Origin: JBBREP01 sp038202885
GTDB taxonomy: Bacteria > Actinomycetota > Acidimicrobiia > IMCC26256 > PALSA-610
NCBI GenBank assembly: GCA_038202885.1
Contig: JBBREP010000011.1
Coordinates: forward strand, 7,418-71,417
Length of the DNA stretch: 64,000 bases
Direction of reading: 5' to 3'
In this document: in pieces, positions 58,821 to 64,000 of the stretch
Numbering within the stretch: the stretch's first letter is position 1
Layout: each line of letters starts with the position of its first letter
Program-made: the position numbers and the translations under genes
The notes under the pieces: generated by a model
Told to the model about the DNA's origin: nothing
Databases searched by the model: none
What the model saw: only the letters and a program-made list of their open reading frames with translations

Positions 58821-59561
58821 ATGCGATGGACGCCCGAGGTCATGGTGGTCGACGGTCCTTTCGGGCCGATTCCCGCCGCACTGTTCGTGTCCCGCGACGC
58901 TGAGCCCGGCGCGCCGTTGGTGCTGTTTGGCCATGGAGCGTGCGCCTCGAAAGACGACCCGATCATGCAGGTGCTCGCCCGATCGATCGCGCGCGGCGTG
59001 CGCGGTGGCGTCGTCACGCTCGACTGTCCGGGTCACGGCGATCGCCGACCGGCTGACCTCACCGACGCGCAATTCAACGCGCTGGTGCAGGCGAACATGG
59101 CCGACCAGTCGGTGTTCGATCAGCTCGCCACTGAGTGGCCGCTCGTTGCCGCCGCCTCCCGAACGCTCGACGGACGCCTTACCGGTCCCACGGCATACGC
59201 GGGCTTCTCGATGGGCAGCGTGTTCGGCTTCGGCATCGTGCCCGAACTCCACGACGTGGGCGTGGTCCTGTTGGGCGTCGGCGGGCTCCTCGACGAGCAC
59301 GCGCCCGACCCCGTTACCGCTGCGCTCAATGCAACCCGGAACGGCATCATCCGTGCCGGCGCCGAACGGTTCGGCGACCGACAAGTGTTGATGACGAACA
59401 TGACGCACGACGAGCACTTCCCTATCGTCGGTGCGCTCGAAGTGTTCGGCCTGCTCCCCGGCCCGAAGCGGATGGGCGTGTGGGAAGGCACCCACACGCA
59501 GCTGAGCCCGGAGTCGATGACGATGGCTATCTCGTTCCTGCAACGTCACCTCGCCCAGTGA
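58821..59561 (+). CDS. alpha/beta hydrolase
   Basis: 246 aa. Oxyanion region LFGHGACASK, nucleophile elbow GFSMGS (Ser130) and the late His in WEGTHTQL fit a serine alpha/beta hydrolase. Substrate unknown. It may be read with the AlkB-like gene 41 bp downstream, although that gene has its own promoter-like box. Confidence 0.85.
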   Translation: MRWTPEVMVVDGPFGPIPAALFVSRDAEPGAPLVLFGHGACASKDDPIMQVLARSIARGVRGGVVTLDCPGHGDRRPADLTDAQFNALVQANMADQSVFDQLATEWPLVAAASRTLDGRLTGPTAYAGFSMGSVFGFGIVPELHDVGVVLLGVGGLLDEHAPDPVTAALNATRNGIIRAGAERFGDRQVLMTNMTHDEHFPIVGALEVFGLLPGPKRMGVWEGTHTQLSPESMTMAISFLQRHLAQ

Positions 59562-59590
59562 ATCCAGGCCAACGCGGCCACGCCCCACGC

Positions 59591-59596
59591 GATACT
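59591..59596 (+). promoter_or_regulatory. putative -10 box, leaderless AlkB-like gene
   Basis: GATACT, 6 nt before the GTG at 59603. Confidence 0.45.
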
Positions 59597-59602
59597 GGAC
59601 CC

Positions 59603-60316
59603 GTGAGCGACCCATCCGCCGCCAACCGCGTCGACCTCGCAATCGATCGGGCCGCAAAGGTCGAACGCATACAGCTCGACGCCACATCGTGGATCGACCT
59701 CTGCATCAGCTTCGTCACCGACGCCGACGAGTATTTCGACTCGCTGCGTGACGGAACGAAGTGGGTGCAGAACGAGGTGCTCCGCTACGACCGCTACATC
59801 CCCGAGCGTCGGTTGAGTGCGGGTCTACGCGCCGAGCGCGACCCGTTGCTGCGCCAGACGGGGATGCATCTGTCGTCGCGGTACGGCGAACCGGTCACCG
59901 GTGTCGGCGCCCTCCTGTATCGCGACGGGGAGGACTTCCAGGGACTGCACAGTGACCGCGAGTTGCGGTGGCTCGATGACACGCTCGTCGCGATCGTGGT
60001 GCTCGGCGAGCGACGACCGTTTGTGGTGCGCAAGCGCGCACCGCTGGCCGAGGTCGTCGAACGCGTGCCGGCCGGCGCGGCGCCCGACGATCTCGTGTTG
60101 CGCCCCGGCGAAGGCGACCTGCTCGTGATGGGAGGCGCGTGCCAGCGCGATTGGTTGCACGGCATTCCGAAAGCCGACACACCGCACGCGCGCATCTCGC
60201 TCACGTGGCGTTGGACGAGTCGCCGCGGCCGTCCCGATACCAACCCCACCTACGGCGACGGCCGCCACTTCGCCGACAGCGCCCGCAAGCCCGGCTCGCG
60301 CTCCCGCCGCCCGTAA
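59603..60316 (+). CDS. AlkB-like 2-oxoglutarate/Fe(II) dioxygenase
   Basis: 237 aa. Iron ligands H116 and D118 lie in GLHSDRE and H186 in DWLHGIPK; R197 and R203 in HARISLTWRW bind 2-oxoglutarate as in AlkB. NEVLRYDRYIPERRL resembles the nucleotide-lid region. It probably reverses alkylation damage of DNA or RNA by oxidative demethylation. The start is GTG 59603. Confidence 0.87.
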   Translation: MSDPSAANRVDLAIDRAAKVERIQLDATSWIDLCISFVTDADEYFDSLRDGTKWVQNEVLRYDRYIPERRLSAGLRAERDPLLRQTGMHLSSRYGEPVTGVGALLYRDGEDFQGLHSDRELRWLDDTLVAIVVLGERRPFVVRKRAPLAEVVERVPAGAAPDDLVLRPGEGDLLVMGGACQRDWLHGIPKADTPHARISLTWRWTSRRGRPDTNPTYGDGRHFADSARKPGSRSRRP

Positions 60317-60354
60317 GCCGTCACCCGAACCTGGCTTCGCCGTCGCTTCCGATG

Positions 60355-60386
60355 AGGTCAGAGTGCACGTTCGCGCACCCTGACCT
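60355..60386. terminator. bidirectional hairpin between AlkB-like and small-protein genes
   Basis: AGGTCAG...CTGACCT with an inner GTGC/GCAC pair, located between convergent stop codons (60316 and 60405). Confidence 0.65.
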
Positions 60387-60404
60387 GCGAAGAACGTTGC
60401 TCGG

Positions 60405-60551
60405 CTACTTGAAGATCTTCCAGAACATCGCGCCGACTTTGCGCTGACGACCCGATTTGGTCCAAGGAATCCCCGTGGCGCGCGAGACCCGTCGTTTCGC
60501 CGCGGTGATGCCCAGGAATCGATTCCACGAGAAACCACCGCGATTCACCAC
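60405..60551 (-). CDS. small basic protein, 47-48 aa, unknown function
   Basis: A short frame with two consecutive GTG starts (60551 and 60548). It has 13 Lys/Arg residues among the first 38 and recognisable blocks NRGGFSWNRFLGITAAKRRV and ATGIPWTKSGRQRKVG, then an aromatic end FWKIFK. The ordered, non-random composition and the flanking terminator hairpin support coding. The pattern resembles small conserved proteins seen in actinobacteria; I cannot name a function. It might bind nucleic acid or membrane. Confidence 0.6.
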   Translation of the reverse strand: MVNRGGFSWNRFLGITAAKRRVSRATGIPWTKSGRQRKVGAMFWKIFK

Positions 60552-60781
60552 GCCACAAGACTACGCCTTGGGATCACTCGACCCGCAGAGGCGCCGAGGT
60601 TCACCGTCGCTTCGAGTGCTTGGCGGGGAGCGAAGCGGCACACGTAGTTCCCAACGAGACCCACCGTTCCAGCTGCCTCTTCGTGCGGACGGCGGCTGTC
60701 GGCACGCGCACCCAGCCCGTCATCGCACGGCCGCGCATCATCATCGGTTCCGCCGAACCACGCGCAATGAGCAGCCCTGCT
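60552..60781. other. non-coding spacer between the small-protein gene and pilC
   Basis: 230 bp with no convincing frame, no tRNA-like fold and no clear repeat. It must hold the promoter of the small-protein gene, which I cannot place. Confidence 0.5.
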
Positions 60782-62008
60782 CTATTTAATGAGTTTGATG
60801 ATGTTGAACATCGGTAGGTAGAGCGAGATCACCATGCCGCCGACGCAGGCGCCCATGACGACGATCAGTAGCGGCTCAATCAAGCTCGTCAACGCGGCCA
60901 CCGTCGCTTCGATCTCCTGGTCGTAGAAGTCGGCGATCTTGTCGAGCATTTCATCGACGGCGCCGGTCTCCTCACCGACGGCCATCATCTGCGTCACCAT
61001 CGGCGGAAACACGGGATGCTGCTCGAGACGCGCCGCGAGCGGTTCACCAGTTTTCACCGCCGTCTGCGCGTCGTGAACGGCCACCGCCACGACGTGGTTG
61101 CCTGACGTGTCGGCGACGATGTCGAGAGCTTCGAGGATCGGAACACCTGAACGCACGAGCGCCGACAACGTACGGCTGAATCGCGCCAACGCCGTCTTGC
61201 GCACGAGCGGGCCGAAGATCGGCGCGCGCAATTTCACTGCGTCCCACTGCTTGCGGCCTTGCTCCGAGTTCTTCCAGCGCCGGAACGCGACGACGGTACC
61301 GACACCAGCGATCACGACGATGTACCAGAGGCTGCGCACGAACGATGAGATGTTGATCAGTAACTGCGTCGGTGCGGGCAGCTTGCCTCCGAGCTGCTTG
61401 TAGAGATCCTTGAACATCGGGATGATGAACAGCAACATCGCCGACACGATCCCGAGCACCAAGATGCCGACCACGACCGGATATGTCATTGCGGATCGCA
61501 CCTTGCGACGCAACTCCACCTGCTTCTCGATGGTGTTCGCGAGCCGGAGCAGCACTCCGTCGAGCGCACCACCAACCTCGCCGGCCCTCACCATCGAGAC
61601 GTACAACCGGTTGAACGCTTTCGGATGCTTCGCCAGCGCTACCGAGAGGCTCGAGCCCTTCTCGACGTCGATCCGCACTTGCTGAATCACTGAGGCGAGG
61701 AGCTTGTTCTCCGTCTGTTCGGCGAGAATGTTGAGGGCACGCAACAACGACAGGCCCGAGTTGATCATCGTGGCGAACTGGCGCGAGAACACCGCCACGT
61801 CTTTCAGTTTCACCTTCGTGCGCGACAACCCCGGGATGCGCACGTCGCGCGACAGCGTTTCGGACCGTTGGGCCCGCACGTCGATGGGCGTGTAGCCCAT
61901 CGATCGCAGCTTGGCGACCAGCAACTGCTCGTTGTCGGCGTCGAGGTTCCCCTCGACAAGCGTTCCGCCCTTGTCGCGAACCTTGTAGGCGTAGGTAGTG
62001 GCGCTCAT
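60782..62008 (-). CDS. pilC: type IV pilus inner-membrane platform protein PilC
   Basis: 408 aa with two GspF domains (about 70-195 and 275-400), each with a cytoplasmic helical bundle and followed by membrane helices (about 175, 220 and 380). Motifs FSRQFATMINSGLSLLRAL and FSRTLSALVRSGVPILEAL mark the two repeats. AGGG lies upstream of the ATG. It follows pilT by 15 nt. Confidence 0.95.
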   Translation of the reverse strand: MSATTYAYKVRDKGGTLVEGNLDADNEQLLVAKLRSMGYTPIDVRAQRSETLSRDVRIPGLSRTKVKLKDVAVFSRQFATMINSGLSLLRALNILAEQTENKLLASVIQQVRIDVEKGSSLSVALAKHPKAFNRLYVSMVRAGEVGGALDGVLLRLANTIEKQVELRRKVRSAMTYPVVVGILVLGIVSAMLLFIIPMFKDLYKQLGGKLPAPTQLLINISSFVRSLWYIVVIAGVGTVVAFRRWKNSEQGRKQWDAVKLRAPIFGPLVRKTALARFSRTLSALVRSGVPILEALDIVADTSGNHVVAVAVHDAQTAVKTGEPLAARLEQHPVFPPMVTQMMAVGEETGAVDEMLDKIADFYDQEIEATVAALTSLIEPLLIVVMGACVGGMVISLYLPMFNIIKLIK

Positions 62009-62023
62009 CGTTCCCTGCTCGTT

Positions 62024-63574
62024 TCAACCTGCGAGGAGGCGGCGGAGATCGTCCTCGTTGGCACATCGTTCCGCGGCGTCGTCGCGCGTGATACGCCCGG
62101 CTCGCACGAGCTGCGCGAGCGACATATCCATCGTGACCATGCCGAACTTTCCGCCGGCTTGCAGCATCGAATAGATCTGATGGACCTTGGCCTCGCGAAT
62201 CAGGTTGCGAATTGCAGGCGTCGCCACAAGCACCTCGCACACGACCGCGCGGCCCTGGCCATCGGCCGTGGGCACGAGCTGCTGGGTCACGATTCCCTGG
62301 AGACTCGCCGCGAGCTGCACTCGTATCTGCTGCTGCTGATGGGCGGGGAACACGTCGATGATGCGGTCGATCGATTGTGGCGCGTCCTGCGTGTGCAGCG
62401 TCGCAAACACGAGGTGGCCCGTCTCGGCCGCGGTGAGCGCGGTCGAGATCGTCTCGAGGTCGCGCATCTCGCCCACCAGGATCACGTCGGGGTCTTGGCG
62501 CAGCACATGCTTCAGAGCATTCGCGAACGACTGCGTGTCCTCCCCCACTTCGCGCTGGTTCACCAACGCTCGCTTGTGCTGATGCAGGAACTCGATCGGG
62601 TCCTCCACCGTCATGATGTGCACGGCCTTCTCGCGATTCACGATGTCGATCAGGCTCGCAAGCGTCGTGCTCTTGCCCGAGCCGGTCGGCCCTGTCACGA
62701 GCACAAGGCCGCGCGGCAGGTACGCGAACTGCCGCACGGCCGCCGGCACTCCAAGGCCGTCGAACTCGACGATCTCGTACGGGATAGCGCGCATCACGCA
62801 ACCGACGCTGTCACGCTGGAGAAACACGTTCAATCGGAATCGACTACGACCCGGAAGCGTGTAGCTGGTGTCGAGCTCGAGGTTGGCTTCGAATTTCTCG
62901 CGTTGCTTTTGCGAGATGATCGAATACACCATCTGACGAATCTGGCTTCCGTTGAGCAACGGCAGATCAGTGAGCGGTTGGAGTTCGCCGTGCACGCGCA
63001 CCACCGGATGCGATCCCGCACTGAGGTGCAGATCCGACCCCCGCATCGTGATCACCCGTTCGAGTAGATCGTTCACGTGCACGTCGTCGGGGCCCATCGC
63101 GCCACCGAGTTCCGGTGGGCCGAGCACCTGCTGCGCGGCCGCGCCATAGACCATGGCGATCGCCCGCTCGAGTTCGGCCCGATCCGCGACGGCTGCCACC
63201 ACTTCATATCCCGTGGCTCGCCCGATCGCCGCGACGGCGACATCGTCTCCCGGCTCGGCGAAGGCGACCACGAGCCGGGGGCCGTCGTAATCGATCGCGA
63301 GCGCGCAGTGCGTGCGGGCGAGATCGGCCGGAATCAGCGATGCGGCGTCGTGATGCAGCGGCGTCTCATGGAAGTCGACGAAACGCACGCCGATACTTTC
63401 AGCCAGCGCCGCCGTGAGATCCTTGGTACCGACAAGACCCTGGTCCACGAGCACCGCCGGGAGCGGACGATCGCTGCGCTCCGCCTCGGCCAGTGCCTCT
63501 TCGAGCGCCGTACGGCTGAGCACGTGGCGCTCGACGAGGGTCTCTCCGAACCGGCGAGCCTGCTGGGCGACCAT
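62024..63574 (-). CDS. pilT: pilus retraction ATPase PilT with an N-terminal GspE/MshE-type domain
   Basis: 516 aa, about 150 longer than usual PilT. Residues 1-155 look like the MshEN/GspE N-terminal domain normally seen on PilB. Residues 165-516 are PilT: Walker A GPTGSGKST (295-303), the Asp box and Walker B GEMRD (368-372), and the PilT hallmark AIRNLIREAK near the end. MshEN domains can bind c-di-GMP; whether this one does cannot be told. ATG 63574 starts a typical MVAQQARRFGETLVE N-terminus. Confidence 0.93.
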   Translation of the reverse strand: MVAQQARRFGETLVERHVLSRTALEEALAEAERSDRPLPAVLVDQGLVGTKDLTAALAESIGVRFVDFHETPLHHDAASLIPADLARTHCALAIDYDGPRLVVAFAEPGDDVAVAAIGRATGYEVVAAVADRAELERAIAMVYGAAAQQVLGPPELGGAMGPDDVHVNDLLERVITMRGSDLHLSAGSHPVVRVHGELQPLTDLPLLNGSQIRQMVYSIISQKQREKFEANLELDTSYTLPGRSRFRLNVFLQRDSVGCVMRAIPYEIVEFDGLGVPAAVRQFAYLPRGLVLVTGPTGSGKSTTLASLIDIVNREKAVHIMTVEDPIEFLHQHKRALVNQREVGEDTQSFANALKHVLRQDPDVILVGEMRDLETISTALTAAETGHLVFATLHTQDAPQSIDRIIDVFPAHQQQQIRVQLAASLQGIVTQQLVPTADGQGRAVVCEVLVATPAIRNLIREAKVHQIYSMLQAGGKFGMVTMDMSLAQLVRAGRITRDDAAERCANEDDLRRLLAG

Positions 63575-63675
63575 CGTGCGAGCGTTCCTCCTCGAGCGGC
63601 GGATTGCCCCGTGCAGCAAACCGTGCGTGTGTATCGGCACCCGGCCCCACAGATCTTGAAACGCTTCGATTTCCG

Positions 63676-63726
63676 CGCTCTGATTGCACTGGACGGCGCT
63701 ACACGCCGCCCGGTGCAGAGGAAAAC
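63676..63726 (+). repeat. dispersed 51-bp hairpin repeat, copy B
   Basis: Plus strand: TCTGATTGCACTGGACGGCG, loop CTACA, CGCCGCCCGGTGC and AGAGGAAAAC. It is 46/51 identical to copy A and is again followed by a G-rich tract, here the GGGGGCTGGGCT array. Confidence 0.88.
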
Positions 63727-63732
63727 TGGAAT

Positions 63733-63792
63733 GGGGGCTGGGCTGGGGGCTGGGCTGGGGGCTGGGCTGGGGGCTGGGCTGGGGGCTGGGCT
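63733..63792 (+). repeat. 12-bp G-rich tandem repeat, 5 copies
   Basis: Five exact copies of GGGGGCTGGGCT. The regular G runs could form a G-quadruplex on the plus strand. Confidence 0.92.
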
Positions 63793-63834
63793 CGGGCCCC
63801 GTGCGGCGAGCGGAGTGGCCCGAGAGCGACGAAG

Positions 63835-63869
63835 GAGCGATGCGGGTGCGCAGGAAGCTCGCCCGCGCC
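63835..63869 (+). repeat. dispersed REP-like repeat, partial copy 5
   Basis: GAGCGATGCGGGTGCGCAGG followed by AAGCTCGCCCGCGCC matches the central part of copies 1 and 2; the GCGCCGGACGAAG end is lost. Confidence 0.6.
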
Positions 63870-63892
63870 GCGCAGCGGAGCGGAGCAAATAT

Positions 63893-64000
63893 TCACGCGA
63901 CGACGCGGAAGATTTCTTCGAAGGAGGTCATGCCGAGGCCGACCTTGCGTAGGCCGTCTTGGCGGAGCGTGAGCATGCCTTGCATCGCGGCGATCTTGGC
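63893..64000 (-). CDS. pilB: type IV pilus extension ATPase PilB, C-terminal end only
   Basis: The last 35 codons and stop of a gene that runs off the window. LTLRQDGLRKVGLGMTSFEE and the ending IFRVVA match the C-terminus of PilB/GspE ATPases (usual form PLRxDGxxKVxxGxTTxEE). Its place before pilT-pilC is the standard order. Confidence 0.85.
   Translation of the reverse strand, partial: AKIAAMQGMLTLRQDGLRKVGLGMTSFEEIFRVVA

Larger units (their letters stand above)
63575..63892. other. repeat-rich spacer between pilB and pilT
   Basis: 318 bp with no credible gene. It contains the hairpin repeat copy B (63676-63726), a 12-bp tandem array (63733-63792), a CTCGGGCC/GGCCCGAG inverted repeat (about 63790-63824) and a partial REP-like repeat (63835-63869). 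Confidence 0.75.

Noticed and set aside
60358..60558. 66-codon minus-strand frame overlapping the small basic protein
   Set aside because: Composition looks random; the shorter overlapping frame has ordered motifs and a suitable stop position.
63790..63824. CTCGGGCC/GGCCCGAG inverted repeat as pilB terminator
   Set aside because: It lies 70 bp past the pilB stop, has a long loop and no U-tract; it is mentioned only in the spacer entry.
1..64000. tRNA or rRNA genes
   Set aside because: No cloverleaf with a GGTTCRANNCC arm or rRNA-like conserved stretch was found by reading the spacers; a covariance scan was not possible.

Overview
This 64 kb window is high-GC DNA from an actinobacterium. The best fit is class Acidimicrobiia or a close relative, inferred from gene content rather than from any marker tree. 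Actinobacterial signs are an integration host factor of the mIHF type beside gmk, a ClpS-DUF2017 pair, a PriA homologue without helicase motifs, a MoxR/DUF58/transglutaminase block, and short TANNNT promoters placed 6-8 nt before start codons. Type IV pilus genes are present without a secretin, as expected for a cell without an outer membrane.

From 43.4 kb down to position 41 almost everything is on the minus strand and reads as a chain of housekeeping operons. In transcription order these are: prepilins (pilA after a probable c-di-GMP riboswitch, plus a second prepilin), prepilin peptidase, a small HTH protein, a PilM-PilN fusion, PilO and a PilP-like protein; the shikimate genes aroC, aroK, an unusual aroB, and aroQ; pepQ, efp, nusB, clpS, DUF2017, MoxR ATPase, DUF58 and transglutaminase proteins, and a secreted lectin-like protein; the complete set of UMP-synthesis enzymes encoded here (pyrR, pyrB, pyrC, carA, carB, pyrD, pyrF) behind a PyrR-like RNA hairpin; mihF, gmk, rpoZ, coaBC, metK, priA, def, fmt, rsmB, rpe, a MogA/MoaB protein; an FMN riboswitch followed by ribD, ribE, ribBA and ribH; then a methyltransferase and hisG. 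A DinB-like gene at 15.9 kb is the only plus-strand gene in this stretch.

The region from 43.7 to 60.4 kb is more mixed. It holds a short-chain dehydrogenase, a carboxymuconolactone decarboxylase-family protein, a plus-strand glycogen operon (glgA, glgC, glgB, a GH57 protein), a VapBC module, a DUF222/HNH protein, glycogen phosphorylase, a cytochrome P450, a metallo-beta-lactamase-fold protein, an alpha/beta hydrolase, an AlkB-like dioxygenase and a 47-48 residue protein. The right end returns to pilus genes on the minus strand: pilC, pilT with an extra N-terminal domain, and the last 35 codons of pilB.

The most unusual item is aroB (33806-36106). The frame is continuous and encodes two DivIVA-type motifs, a long PEPEP repeat linker and then a complete 3-dehydroquinate synthase, immediately downstream of the pilus-assembly genes. 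Other points of interest are two families of dispersed intergenic repeats (one a 51-bp hairpin followed by a G-rich tract, the other a REP-like element in about five places), a probable CTG start for priA overlapping the metK stop codon, and many apparently leaderless promoters. No rRNA, tRNA, CRISPR array or insertion sequence was recognised.
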